DNA of 64,000 nucleotides from JAENVU01 sp046598395 (GTDB taxonomy: Bacteria; Actinomycetota; Acidimicrobiia; IMCC26256; JAENVU01). The notes beneath the pieces were generated by a model. It searched no databases and was not told where the DNA came from. It was given only the letters and a program-made list of their open reading frames with translations. Made by a program: the position numbers and the translations under genes. Of the stretch, positions 50,147 to 58,538 are shown one piece after another (the stretch's first letter is position 1; the number at the start of each line of letters is the position of its first letter). The stretch lies in contig JBKJIQ010000009.1 in the NCBI GenBank assembly GCA_046598395.1, positions 1-64,000 on the forward strand, written 5' to 3'.

Positions 50147-50673
50147 CGGTCCTCCATCACGCTCCGGCCGAGGTACTGCTCGTAGCGATCCACGACGGGC
50201 AGATAGTTCGCATCCATGTCGGTCCCGACAGCCACGCACCCGACGCCGAGGAGATCGACCATGCGCGCCGCCATCACCGTTTCGATCTCGGCGTCGGCGA
50301 GCAGTCCAGTGATGCCTCGCAACTGACGGTCGTGGTCGGCCCGGGCCTCGTCCGGACCAAACGCCCGGTCCGCACACAAGCCTCCCGCCGAATCGATGCC
50401 GAGCACCGCGAGGTCTGCCACCGCAGCGACACTCGCCGCCGTGACGCGACCGGCCTGCATCGACGCGAAGGCGTCGGACGTCGCGACTTCACCGAGCAGG
50501 CCGATCAGCGGGTGGCCCACATCGAGGCCGCCGAGGAAACACCGCCCGGCATGGCCATGCACATCGATCCACGGTGTCCGGTCCTCGGTGCGCGTCGTCA
50601 GTTGGCTGCTGCGGCCGGCGTGGCTACGGACCGGTGCCTTCACCTGCCTCCGCGGTAGCCACGCCGAACCCAT
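50147..50673 (-). pseudogene. Broken membrane dipeptidase (peptidase M19) gene
   Basis: The first part is recognisably M19: IDVHGHAGRCFLGGLDVGHP with a metal-type HGH, then VAAVADLAVLGIDSAGGL and ADHDRQLRGITGLL. It then jumps directly to a C-terminal M19 segment, MVDLLGVGCVAVGTDMDANY, without the about 150 residues that carry the remaining zinc ligands. After VVDRYEQ the homology ends and the frame runs on into the antisense of a neighbour. An internal deletion plus loss of the C-terminus makes activity very unlikely. Confidence 0.6.
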
Positions 50674-50719
50674 CTCGTCGCCTCGATGTTCATTTTACCG
50701 GACCGGACCCAGTGCCTCT

Positions 50720-51355
50720 TCAGGTCAAGCGATAGAGCTTGATGTCATTGCCGTGCGGGGTTCGACCCATACGCTCGAACGTGACCCGGCCGGTGGCAAC
50801 GATCTGGTCGTGGCAGTAGGTGTTCACGTAGAGGACGGTGACCGTACGCGGGTGTTCATCAACAGATTCGACAACGCGGGCCATGCACTGGGTCATCACC
50901 GAGGCAGGGAACGGGCTGTAGAGGTACAGGAAGTCGTAGTCACCGTAGCGGTCGAAGCGAGTCGCGTCCGTCGTGAAGATCGTGCAACGTTTCTCGTGAA
51001 GCCTGGTGAAGTTGGATCGGGCGACCGCGGCCAACTCGGGCGCGACCTCCAGCCCATCGACCCGGGCAAATGGGAAGCGCAGCATCGTCCGGATGGCGCT
51101 GCCCTTGCCGCACCCGATGTCGAGTGCCCGCGAAGCACCGCTGACCTCGATCCTTCGTAACAGTCGTCGCAACTCGTCGCCGCCTGACGGTGAGGACGGA
51201 AAGACGACCGCTGGATCCAGGCCGAGATCCTCTGGGAGGGCAATGCTCTGGAAGTCGAGGCCTCGCAGCGGATCAAGCCGATGCCGGATGGGATCCGGAC
51301 GCCATGCCGTGGTGTCGCAGGTGAGGCGTCGATCCGGTGCGAATCTGGCGGTCAT
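50720..51355 (-). CDS. Class I SAM-dependent methyltransferase
   Basis: A 211-aa protein. The SAM motif is ALDIGCGKGSAIRTML, followed by VDGLEVAPELAAVARSNF with the ribose-binding acid. The DATRFDRYGDYDFLYLYSPF segment corresponds to motif II and IV. The first 60 residues form a lead including PSSPSGGDELRRLLR. The target molecule is unknown; the layout recalls small-molecule or lipid methyltransferases. It ends 16 nt before an AT-richer gap and begins 14 nt after the DUF1918 gene on the same strand. Confidence 0.8.
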   Translation of the reverse strand: MTARFAPDRRLTCDTTAWRPDPIRHRLDPLRGLDFQSIALPEDLGLDPAVVFPSSPSGGDELRRLLRRIEVSGASRALDIGCGKGSAIRTMLRFPFARVDGLEVAPELAAVARSNFTRLHEKRCTIFTTDATRFDRYGDYDFLYLYSPFPASVMTQCMARVVESVDEHPRTVTVLYVNTYCHDQIVATGRVTFERMGRTPHGNDIKLYRLT

Positions 51356-51368
51356 ATCGTTCGTCCTA

Positions 51369-51677
51369 TCAGCTAGGTGTATTGACCGTGGATCTCGTTT
51401 GAGGGTCCTCCCTCGAGGTGAGCGCCGCGTTCGGCATCAGCTGGGTTCGCGCGCCTCGTTGATCCTGCCCGTGCGCGTCCTGGCCGTCGTGGGAGTAGTG
51501 CTCGACCTGTGCATCCGACCCGGGGAAGTAGAGCCCCTCATGGCCGTCGGCACTCCATCGGATCAACCACGGAGGGGCGCCGTCCTCGCCGTGCACCTCC
51601 AAGACCTCGGCGTCCTGGTCGGCGTCACCGACGTTGTGCCCCTTGATGATCAACCGGTCACCGACTGCTGCGCGCAT
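51369..51677 (-). CDS. DUF1918 domain protein
   Basis: A 102-aa protein. The DUF1918 domain (residues 1-58) starts MRAAVGDRLIIKGHNVGD and includes GAPPWLIRWSADGHEGLYFPG, the family signature. DUF1918 is a small beta-barrel domain common in actinobacteria and thought to bind nucleic acid or ligand; its role is unknown. The hydrophilic tail beyond residue 60 is unusual. GGAG precedes the ATG by 5 nt. Upstream lie three tandem 17-nt units that repeat a GAAGGA motif. Confidence 0.75.
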   Translation of the reverse strand: MRAAVGDRLIIKGHNVGDADQDAEVLEVHGEDGAPPWLIRWSADGHEGLYFPGSDAQVEHYSHDGQDAHGQDQRGARTQLMPNAALTSREDPQTRSTVNTPS

Positions 51678-51683
51678 GGCATC

Positions 51684-51734
51684 TCCTTCGATTGATGGCG
51701 TCCTTCGATTGATGGCGCCCTTCGATTGATGGCG
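51684..51734. repeat. Three tandem 17-nt repeats upstream of the DUF1918 gene
   Basis: The unit TCCTTCGATTGATGGCG (plus strand) occurs at 51684-51700 and 51701-51717, and with one change (C for the first T) at 51718-51734. On the minus strand each unit ends in CGAAGGA, so ribosome-site-like sequence is repeated just upstream of the start. The unit length is not a multiple of three. Confidence 0.85.
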
Positions 51735-51868
51735 CCCCAAGCAAACCACCGGGCGACGCGCCACAACAGGGCCGAACGTCACAGCCACTGTGATCGAAGG
51801 TCGACGCAGATCCCCTCGAATACGCCGGAACCTGCCGACCGGGCGCGTTCGACCGCCGAGGAGAACCG

Positions 51869-52543
51869 ATGACCGAGCACCGTGCGCCCGACGAGGTTCC
51901 AACTGGCGGCCAGCGCGGCGCGTCCGGGCTGGCGCGAAACCTACGGTGGTGTGGTGGTGAGCGAGACTCGACCGTGATCGATTTTGTGGAGCGTGGGCTG
52001 CGGTACGCGCGCAGGACGCTGAGCCGCAGCCGATGGTTGGGTCGCTTGCCACTCCGGCTGGTCCGCGCGGGCGCCCTTCCCGGCATCGGCCTCGAGCCGC
52101 GCGGAGCGATTTGGGTCGAGGTCGACGTGCCCGACGGCGCTGGCGCGACGCGCACGTTGCAGCTGATCAACACCCACTTCAGCCTGCACCCGCGCGAACG
52201 AGTCATGGCCGCTGAGGCGTTGCTCGGACCGGAATGGCTCGGCCACGCCTCGGCCCGTCACGACATCGTCTTGTGTGGCGACTTCAACGCACTCTCGTGG
52301 TTCCCGTCGCTCCGCCGGCTCAGCCGGCGACTCGCCGACGCCCAGACTGGCCTGGACGGTTCCCGGCCTCGTCCGACCTGGTTCGGCCGGTACCCCGTGG
52401 GCCGCATCGATCACGTCCTCGTCGATTCTCTCTGGACCGTGCTCCACGTCGAGGTCCCCGACGACACCCTGGCGCGAGTCGCCTCCGATCACCGACCGGT
52501 CGTCGTCGACATCGCGCCGCCAGCGCGCGTGGGGAATGGGTGA
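51869..52543 (+). CDS. N-terminally truncated endonuclease/exonuclease/phosphatase (EEP) protein
   Basis: A 224-aa frame whose residues 60-220 match the C-terminal two thirds of EEP hydrolases. LINTHFSLHPRERVMAAEAL, IVLCGDFNALSWFP (catalytic GDFN), RIDHVLVDS and ASDHRPVVVDI (catalytic SDH) are all present. The N-terminal part that provides the first Asn and the metal-binding Glu (LxxYNI ... QE) is missing. It is replaced by about 55 residues with no family pattern. GAGGAGA lies 5 nt before the ATG, so the chimeric frame may be translated. It is probably an inactive remnant, or a new N-terminus has been acquired. Confidence 0.6.
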   Translation: MTEHRAPDEVPTGGQRGASGLARNLRWCGGERDSTVIDFVERGLRYARRTLSRSRWLGRLPLRLVRAGALPGIGLEPRGAIWVEVDVPDGAGATRTLQLINTHFSLHPRERVMAAEALLGPEWLGHASARHDIVLCGDFNALSWFPSLRRLSRRLADAQTGLDGSRPRPTWFGRYPVGRIDHVLVDSLWTVLHVEVPDDTLARVASDHRPVVVDIAPPARVGNG

Positions 52544-52653
52544 CTCCGGCTCCTACCGCCCGCCGCCTCGCCGGTGAGCGCCGGCACATAGGGGTGGAGG
52601 GGTAGGCCTGCGTTAGATTCTCGCCACCCCCCGTTTTCCCTGAAGGAGCCAGC

Positions 52654-53760
52654 ATGACCAAGGCCGCAATCGCCACCGCCGTCGGATCCCCGCTCGAAAT
52701 TGTCGACATCGACGTTGCCGATCCCAAGGCGGGCGAGATCCGCATCCAGATGGGCGCCTCCGGCGTGTGTCACTCGGACCTCTCCGTGGTCAAGGGAGTC
52801 CTTCCCATCGCGCTGCCTGCGGTCCTCGGTCATGAGGGTGCGGGAACGATCACCCAGCTCGGCGAGGGCGTGGACCACCTGAGCATCGGCGACCACGTGG
52901 TGGTCTCCTGGGTCCCGCAGTGTGGCGCTTGCTACTTCTGCGAGCACGACCAGGGCGAGCTCTGCGAGGTCGGCAGCATCGCTTCGATGAGCGGCGGTCT
53001 GCTCGACATGACGTCGCGCGTCTCGCGTGACGGTGTGCCCATCTCGGTGATGGCCGCGTCCGGCACCTTTGCCGAAGAAGCGATCATCCCCGCGATCGGC
53101 GCAGTGAAGATCGACCCGGAGATTCCGCTCACCGCGGGCGCACTCATCGGGTGTGGCGTGCTCACCGGATTCGGTGCCGCCACCAACACCGCAAGTATTC
53201 GCAAGGGCGACAGCGTGGTGGTCATCGGCTGCGGTGGCGTGGGCCTCAACGTGATCCAGGGTGCGAAGCACGCGGGCGCGGAGCGCATCATCGCGATCGA
53301 CATGGTAGACGGCAAGCTCCAGACCGCGTTGAAGTTCGGCGCCACCGACATCGTGAACCCCTCCGCTGAAGGCGACGCGATGGCGAAGGTCATGGAACTC
53401 ACCGGCGGCCGCGGCGCCGATGTTGCGTTCGAGGTCATCGGCCTCGGCGCCACCATCGAGCAGGCGTTGCAGATGACCCGGCGCGGCGGCCAAGCCGTGA
53501 TCGTGGGCGTGCCGAGCTTCGACACGATGCTCACCATCAACCCCGCCATGGACCTGCTCGTCCAGGAGAAGCAGATCCGTGGTTGTTGGTACGGCTCCTC
53601 CAACGTGCACCGCGATGTTCCGAAGCTCGCCGGTCTCTACCAAGCCGGAACGCTCATGCTCGACGAGCTGATGTCGGCCCAGATCACCTTGGATCAGGTC
53701 AACGAGGCGATGGACAACATGGGCTCGGGCGAGATCGCCCGCTCGGTCATCGTCTACTGA
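52654..53760 (+). CDS. Zinc-dependent alcohol dehydrogenase (MDR family)
   Basis: A 368-aa medium-chain dehydrogenase. Catalytic zinc residues are in GVCHSDLS and GHEGAGTI; the structural zinc site is CGACYFCEHDQGELC. The NAD(H) site is VVVIGCGGVGLN. It resembles actinobacterial Rxyl_3153-type or mycothiol-associated dehydrogenases, but thiol dependence cannot be concluded from sequence. AAGGAG precedes the ATG by 6 nt. It shares the A of its TGA stop with the ATG of the aldo-keto reductase gene, so the two form an operon with the TetR and DUF genes that follow. Confidence 0.88.
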   Translation: MTKAAIATAVGSPLEIVDIDVADPKAGEIRIQMGASGVCHSDLSVVKGVLPIALPAVLGHEGAGTITQLGEGVDHLSIGDHVVVSWVPQCGACYFCEHDQGELCEVGSIASMSGGLLDMTSRVSRDGVPISVMAASGTFAEEAIIPAIGAVKIDPEIPLTAGALIGCGVLTGFGAATNTASIRKGDSVVVIGCGGVGLNVIQGAKHAGAERIIAIDMVDGKLQTALKFGATDIVNPSAEGDAMAKVMELTGGRGADVAFEVIGLGATIEQALQMTRRGGQAVIVGVPSFDTMLTINPAMDLLVQEKQIRGCWYGSSNVHRDVPKLAGLYQAGTLMLDELMSAQITLDQVNEAMDNMGSGEIARSVIVY

Positions 53761-54764
53761 TGAAGTACCGCCGGCTCGGTCAGACGCAGCTCCAGGTTTC
53801 GGAGGTTGGCTTCGGAACCTGGACGCTCGCCAGTAATTGGTGGGGCGAGGTCACGAACAAGACCGAGATGTTGCACGCCGCGCTCGACGCGGGCATCAAC
53901 TTCATCGACACCGCTCCCGTCTACGGCGAAAACGGATTCGGCGAAACACTCCTGGCCGACATCCTCGCCGCCAACCGCTCCGACATCGTCCTCACCACCA
54001 AGTGCGGCTACGACATCGCGGCCGAGCGTGACGGCGTGCAACGGGAACGTCCGCACGACTGGCGACCCGAGTCGATTCGCACCCAGCTCGATGAATCGTT
54101 GCGGCGACTCGGCACCGATTACATCGACCTGTACCAACTCCACAACTGCCGACTCGACGCGGTCCAAGACGATGACCTGTGGGCGACCCTTGCAGACCTC
54201 GTTACCGCGGGCAAGGTGTTGGCGCTCGGTGCCGCGCTCGGGCCCGCAATCGGCTGGGTCGAAGAAGGGATCGAGTCGGTCCGCCAGCGAGACATCTGCT
54301 CGCTGCAAACCGTCTTCAACATCCTCGAACAAGAGCCCGGCCTCACCTTCGCCGCCGAGCCCAAGGTTGCGGACGGCACGGTGAGCCTCATCTCTCGGGT
54401 ACCTCACGCGTCGGACACGCTCTCGGACAAGGTCACACCCGACACCGTGTTCCCGAAGGGCGATCACCGCGCGCACCGCAACAAACAGAACATGCTCGAC
54501 AACTTCGAGAAGGCCGACACCCTGAAGTTCCTGTGGGAGGGCACCGGCCGCACCAAAGGCCAGGCCGCGATCGCGGGCATCCTCGCCAACCCGTCGTTTG
54601 CCACCGTGCTCCCTACCTGTGTGAACGTGGAAGAAGTCCGCGAGTACGCAGCCGCGTCCGATGTTCCGCTCACGCCCGATGAGGCCAGTCATCTGCACGA
54701 TCGGTTCGCGCGTAACTTCGACCACGACGACCGCTACGAGATGCCGCTGAAGTCGAGCCGCTAA
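53760..54764 (+). CDS. Aldo-keto reductase
   Basis: A 334-aa (β/α)8 NADPH-type oxidoreductase. The catalytic tetrad is visible: Asp and Tyr in FIDTAPVYGENGFGE, Lys in LTTKCGYD, and His in YIDLYQLHNCR. The start MKYRRLGQTQLQVSEVGFGT is the family consensus. The substrate is unknown. Translation is coupled to the dehydrogenase upstream, and the TetR gene begins directly at its stop codon, so all four genes are likely controlled together. A loop after residue 200 (about 40 residues, DTLSDKVTPDTVF) is longer than in the shorter members of the family. Confidence 0.87.
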   Translation: MKYRRLGQTQLQVSEVGFGTWTLASNWWGEVTNKTEMLHAALDAGINFIDTAPVYGENGFGETLLADILAANRSDIVLTTKCGYDIAAERDGVQRERPHDWRPESIRTQLDESLRRLGTDYIDLYQLHNCRLDAVQDDDLWATLADLVTAGKVLALGAALGPAIGWVEEGIESVRQRDICSLQTVFNILEQEPGLTFAAEPKVADGTVSLISRVPHASDTLSDKVTPDTVFPKGDHRAHRNKQNMLDNFEKADTLKFLWEGTGRTKGQAAIAGILANPSFATVLPTCVNVEEVREYAAASDVPLTPDEASHLHDRFARNFDHDDRYEMPLKSSR

Positions 54765-55364
54765 ATGCGGCTCCCCGCCGAGCAGCGCCGGTCACAACTT
54801 CTCGAAGTTGCGGTCGAACTCTTTGCGGAACGAGGGTTCCATTCCACCTCGATGGAAGACATTGCCGATGCCGCCGGCATTACGAAGCCGGTCGTGTACC
54901 AGCACTTCCCGTCGAAGCGGGCGCTCTATCGCGAGCTGGTTGAAGATGTCGATGCCCAGCTCACCGATCGGCTCCTCGCCGCCACCACCAGTGCCGCGAC
55001 CGGTCGCGAACGCGTGCAAGAAGGTTTCGCGGCCTACTTCCGCTTCGTGGCCGCGCACCGAGCCGCGTTTCGTTTGTTGTTCGGCGCGTCCGTCCGGAAT
55101 GACCCGGAATTCGCGCTCGTCGCCGAGGCCACGATTGACCGACTCGCGGATCTGATCGCGGATCTGATCGAGATCGCCGGTCCCCCCGAGCAGCGGCGCA
55201 CCCTCGCGCATGCCGTCGTGGGGATGGCCGAGGCCACCAGCCGTCGCGTTGCGAACGCCGAAGGCGAAGACGATCCCGAGCGCCTTGCTCGGTGGCTCGC
55301 CGAGATGGCGTGGTTCGGGTTGCGCGGCGTGCGTGCGGATGAACCCGCGGTCGAGCGAAGCTGA
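54765..55364 (+). CDS. TetR family regulator
   Basis: A 199-aa repressor-type protein. The N-terminal helix-turn-helix is textbook: RRSQLLEVAVELFAERGFHS, then MEDIADAAGITKPVVYQHFPSK. Residues 60-199 form the helical ligand-binding and dimer domain. It lies inside the operon with the dehydrogenase and reductase and probably responds to a lipid-like substrate or product of these enzymes; the ligand cannot be inferred. The ATG immediately follows the previous stop codon. Confidence 0.92.
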   Translation: MRLPAEQRRSQLLEVAVELFAERGFHSTSMEDIADAAGITKPVVYQHFPSKRALYRELVEDVDAQLTDRLLAATTSAATGRERVQEGFAAYFRFVAAHRAAFRLLFGASVRNDPEFALVAEATIDRLADLIADLIEIAGPPEQRRTLAHAVVGMAEATSRRVANAEGEDDPERLARWLAEMAWFGLRGVRADEPAVERS

Positions 55365-55366
55365 CG

Positions 55367-56521
55367 ATGCCCACCCTGGGTCCGCTGATTCCGGCCGATG
55401 AATCGTTTCATCATCAGATCACCGACACGTTCGCGACGGTGAGCCAGTCGGATCGTTCGTGGACCGAGAAAGTCTGCGCCATGGCGTGCGCCCGCGACGG
55501 CTCGCTCCAACTCGCCTTCGGTATCGGCAAGTACTTGAACCGCGGAATCATGGACGCGTACGCCGGTGTGTCGCGCGGCGTGGAGCAGTGGACGGTGCGG
55601 TCAAGCCGTGAACTCGGAACCACCCCCGACACCACCGCGGTGGGGCCCATCACCTACGAAGTCCTCGAGCCGTTGCGGGTGATTCGGTTTGCTCTCGCGC
55701 CGAACGACATCGTTCCGATCAGTTTCGAGTGGATTTTTGAAACCGCCGTGCCCCCTGCGCTCGAGCACCGCGAACACCACCGTTCTCGCGATGGCTTCCG
55801 CCTCGACGCCGACATCGTCCGGTACCACCACACCGGCACCGGATCCGGGTGGGCCGAGGTCGACGGCGTGCGGACCGAACTCACCGATTGGGTGTCGACC
55901 CGCGATCATTCTTGGGGCGTGCGATACCAGGTGGGGACGACCCCGAACGATCTCGTACCGGCGCCCGTGCCCGCTGGTGTGGCGATGCTCATCAACTGGT
56001 GTCCCGTGCTGTGCCGTCGGCCGGACGGCTCGCAGTACGCGCTCCACTGGTACTACCAACGCCACGCGCTCGGCGATTGGTCGAAGCTCGAAATGCAGGG
56101 TGGCGTGGAACATCCGGACGGTCGGCGTGAGTCGTTCGTGGCACTGGTGCCGGACCTCCAGTTCCGTGACGACAACCGTCGCTTCGAAGGCGGCACGCTC
56201 CAGATGACGATGGCTAACGGTTCGGCTCGGCCACTCGCGCTCACCCCGGTCTCGGACACCGGTTTCCATCTCGGTACCGGGCTGTACCATGGATTCGACG
56301 GTCAAGCCCACGGGCAGTGGCGCGGGGCGCTGCACGTGGACGGCGAGTACCTCGCCGACTGTTCGGACCCCGCCGTGGCGCGGCGCATCCATCAACACCG
56401 TGATTGCGTGATCCGCGTGGATGATCCCGTCGGTGGCGGCGTGGGCATCGGCAACCTGCAATCCATCGTCCTCGGCGCGGATACCGCCATGGCCCTCTCC
56501 GAAGCCGCGTCGTTCCTCTAA
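55367..56521 (+). CDS. Hypothetical protein of the CrtC/AttH-like (DUF7064-type) group
   Basis: A 384-aa protein with no signal peptide or membrane helix. Features are a tryptophan-rich beta pattern, repeated WxxxRDHSWGVRY and LINWCPVLC segments, and DNRRFEGGTLQMTM. This recalls the lipocalin-like fold of CrtC/AttH hydratase relatives, which act on terpenoids; the match is by eye and tentative. It begins two bases after the TetR stop, so it belongs to the same operon. It ends before a strong stem-loop shared with the convergent kinase gene. Confidence 0.6.
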   Translation: MPTLGPLIPADESFHHQITDTFATVSQSDRSWTEKVCAMACARDGSLQLAFGIGKYLNRGIMDAYAGVSRGVEQWTVRSSRELGTTPDTTAVGPITYEVLEPLRVIRFALAPNDIVPISFEWIFETAVPPALEHREHHRSRDGFRLDADIVRYHHTGTGSGWAEVDGVRTELTDWVSTRDHSWGVRYQVGTTPNDLVPAPVPAGVAMLINWCPVLCRRPDGSQYALHWYYQRHALGDWSKLEMQGGVEHPDGRRESFVALVPDLQFRDDNRRFEGGTLQMTMANGSARPLALTPVSDTGFHLGTGLYHGFDGQAHGQWRGALHVDGEYLADCSDPAVARRIHQHRDCVIRVDDPVGGGVGIGNLQSIVLGADTAMALSEAASFL

Positions 56522-56533
56522 GCCTCGATCCAC

Positions 56534-56588
56534 CCGAGCGTTTGTCGGGGAGGTGGCGCCCACCGCACCCAATCCGACAAGCGCTCGG
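56534..56588. terminator. Bidirectional stem-loop terminator between convergent genes
   Basis: Arms 56534-56548 and 56574-56588 form a 15-bp stem (CCGAGCGTTTGTCGG with one G·U pair). The 25-nt loop contains the smaller stem GGTGG-CGC-CCACC. It sits between the ends of the DUF gene (56521) and the kinase gene (56592). There is no U tract, so rho-dependent ending or RNA stabilisation is possible. Confidence 0.65.
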
Positions 56589-56591
56589 TGG

Positions 56592-57647
56592 TTACGCGGA
56601 GCGCGGGCGGTCGAGGACGCGTCGCAGCGCTCGTTCGGTCGGGTTACGCGTGAGGAGCCAGTGGTCGTCGATGCCCTGGGCCGCCAGGATGCGCGCCATT
56701 CGGATCATGATCGACCCGCTGCGCAGCAGCGCGAACGCTTCGAACCATTGCAGGTCCCGCGCATCGCGTCCGAGATCCGTTTCGTAGGTGACGATGATCT
56801 CCTCGCGCTCCGGAATCCCGTCGAGGCTGGCGCCGTGTTGTTCGATCGTCATCTCATGTAAGGCGAGGAACCATCCGAGGTCCATCTCCGACGGACCCAC
56901 ACCGGTCATCTCCCAATCAAGCAGCGCGACTACTGAGCCGTCGGCCGCAAACACTGCGTTGGACAACTGCACATCTCCCCACAAGACCGACGGCGAACCC
57001 GTGCGGCACGGCAGCCGTTCGGCGCACCAGCGACGCGCCCCGTCCATAAACGACAGCGGCGTGCCAGTGCCCGTGGCCCAATCGAGATAGTCGGACCCAT
57101 CATCGAAGGCCTTCGCCACGGCATCGTCGGCCCCCTCCATCGCCGGATCGCCGGCGGGCGTCAGCCGGTGGAGCGCGGCGAGTCTGCGCACGAACCCGAG
57201 CACCAGGGTGCGGCGGAACTCCGGCGTCGCCTCCACCATCCAACCCTTGCGCAGATACGACCGGGTCAGTACCTGACCGGCGACGCGTGGCATCACCATG
57301 AACGGCGCGCCCACCCAGGATGGGTCGGGCTCGAACCGGGCCGGCACCGGGGTCGCGACACCACGCTCCGCCAGCGCGTTCTGCACCTCGGCCTGGGCGC
57401 GTAGGTCGTACGACGGAAAGAGTCCGTCGCCGGCAGGCGGCAATCGCACCACGAGCGTCTGATGCATGCCGTTCTCGCTCCGGGCATCGACAAAACAGGT
57501 ATCGCTCGAAAGTCCCGATGTTGGTCGCGTCAGCGGGGCAACGCGCACGGGTTCGTTCTGCGCGCACAGCCATCGTTCGATGCCCACCCGTATGGTCTCA
57601 TCGTCACGCTCGCCGGATGCGATGGCCACGCCACTCCCCTCGTTCAT
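56592..57647 (-). CDS. Aminoglycoside phosphotransferase-family kinase
   Basis: A 351-aa kinase of the APH/choline kinase fold. The catalytic loop is SVLWGDVQLSNAVF, with the catalytic Asp and the Mg-binding Asn (W replaces the usual H), and the DFG-equivalent is VALLDWEMTGVGPSEMDLGW. The N-terminal lobe has GLSSDTCFVD and VVRLPPAGDGLFP. Actinobacterial members of this group often act with acyl-CoA metabolism or unknown substrates, so antibiotic resistance is not implied. The ATG is about 6 nt after TACGAG. It is divergent from an SDR gene. Confidence 0.85.
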   Translation of the reverse strand: MNEGSGVAIASGERDDETIRVGIERWLCAQNEPVRVAPLTRPTSGLSSDTCFVDARSENGMHQTLVVRLPPAGDGLFPSYDLRAQAEVQNALAERGVATPVPARFEPDPSWVGAPFMVMPRVAGQVLTRSYLRKGWMVEATPEFRRTLVLGFVRRLAALHRLTPAGDPAMEGADDAVAKAFDDGSDYLDWATGTGTPLSFMDGARRWCAERLPCRTGSPSVLWGDVQLSNAVFAADGSVVALLDWEMTGVGPSEMDLGWFLALHEMTIEQHGASLDGIPEREEIIVTYETDLGRDARDLQWFEAFALLRSGSIMIRMARILAAQGIDDHWLLTRNPTERALRRVLDRPRSA

Positions 57648-57693
57648 CGACGACTCGTAGCATGCCAGCCCCGTCTCTCATCAAGGAGCCCCA

Positions 57694-58464
57694 GTGGAAC
57701 TCAACGGTACGGCCGCGCTCATCACCGGCGGCGCATCTGGGCTCGGCGAAGCCACAGCACGCCGGCTCCATGCGGGTGGTGCGCACGTCACGATCTTCGA
57801 CCGCGACGTCACCAAGGCCGAAGGTGTCGCGGCATCGCTGGGGAGCAATGCCCGCGCCGCCGGCGGTGACGTCATGAGCGAGGCCGACACCCTGCATGCA
57901 ATCGAGATCGCCACGGCCGATGCCCCGCTCGGCATCGTCGTGGCGTGTGCCGGCGGCGCTCGCGGCGGCGGAAGAACCGTTGACCGCAAGGGCGCACCCC
58001 ACGAACTTGCGCTGTTCCAAGACACGGTTGACCTGAATCTCGTCGGCACGTTCAACACGGTGCGCCTCAGCGCGGCCGCAATGGCGCGGCAGGGCGCCGG
58101 CGAAGACAACGAACGGGGGGTGATCGTGACCACCGCGTCGATCGCCGGATACGAGGGCCAGATCGGACAGATCGCGTACGGCGCGGCGAAAGCCGGAATC
58201 ATCGGGATGACCATCATCGCCGCTCGCGATCTCGCCGCCATCGGGGTGCGGGTCAACTGCATCGCGCCGGGCACGATGGGAACGACTGCATGGGATCTCG
58301 CGCCCGTCGAGATGCGGCAAGCGCTCGAAGCCAAGGTGCCGTTCCCGGCAAGGTTCGGCGAGCCCGACGAGTTCGCGGCCCTGGCCGAGCACATGATCAC
58401 GAACCGCTATTTGAACGGTCAGGTCATCCGCCTCGATGGCGCCATTCGGTTCGACCCGAAATAG
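57694..58464 (+). CDS. SDR, 3-hydroxyacyl-CoA dehydrogenase type 2-like
   Basis: A 256-aa short-chain dehydrogenase. The cofactor site is ALITGGASGLGEATARRL, with the catalytic Ser in VIVTTASIAGYEGQIGQIA and Tyr/Lys in YGAAKAGI. DxD-like FDRDV at strand 2 favours NAD. The long-range pattern, including GTMGTTAW and MITNRYLNGQVIRLDGAIR, resembles HSD10/type II 3-hydroxyacyl-CoA dehydrogenases. The GTG start has AAGGAG 5 nt upstream. It ends before a 14-bp stem-loop shared with the cyclic-nucleotide-binding gene. Confidence 0.87.
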   Translation: MELNGTAALITGGASGLGEATARRLHAGGAHVTIFDRDVTKAEGVAASLGSNARAAGGDVMSEADTLHAIEIATADAPLGIVVACAGGARGGGRTVDRKGAPHELALFQDTVDLNLVGTFNTVRLSAAAMARQGAGEDNERGVIVTTASIAGYEGQIGQIAYGAAKAGIIGMTIIAARDLAAIGVRVNCIAPGTMGTTAWDLAPVEMRQALEAKVPFPARFGEPDEFAALAEHMITNRYLNGQVIRLDGAIRFDPK

Positions 58465-58486
58465 CGAGGGACCCGCCAACGACCGC

Positions 58487-58538
58487 CCCGTCCCAGGCTG
58501 ACGACGGGCTGGGGGGCACCGCCGCAGCCTGGGACGGG
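58487..58538. terminator. Bidirectional stem-loop terminator
   Basis: Perfect 14-bp arms CCCGTCCCAGGCTG (58487-58500) and its reverse complement (58525-58538) enclose a 24-nt GC-rich loop. The right arm abuts the stop codon of the minus-strand gene at 58539. It separates convergent genes and could end transcripts from both sides, although no U tract is present. Confidence 0.7.

Noticed and set aside
56592..57647. Antibiotic resistance by an aminoglycoside phosphotransferase
   Set aside because: The protein belongs to the broad APH fold, but the first residue of the catalytic loop is Trp and the surroundings are lipid or acyl metabolism. Resistance is not indicated.
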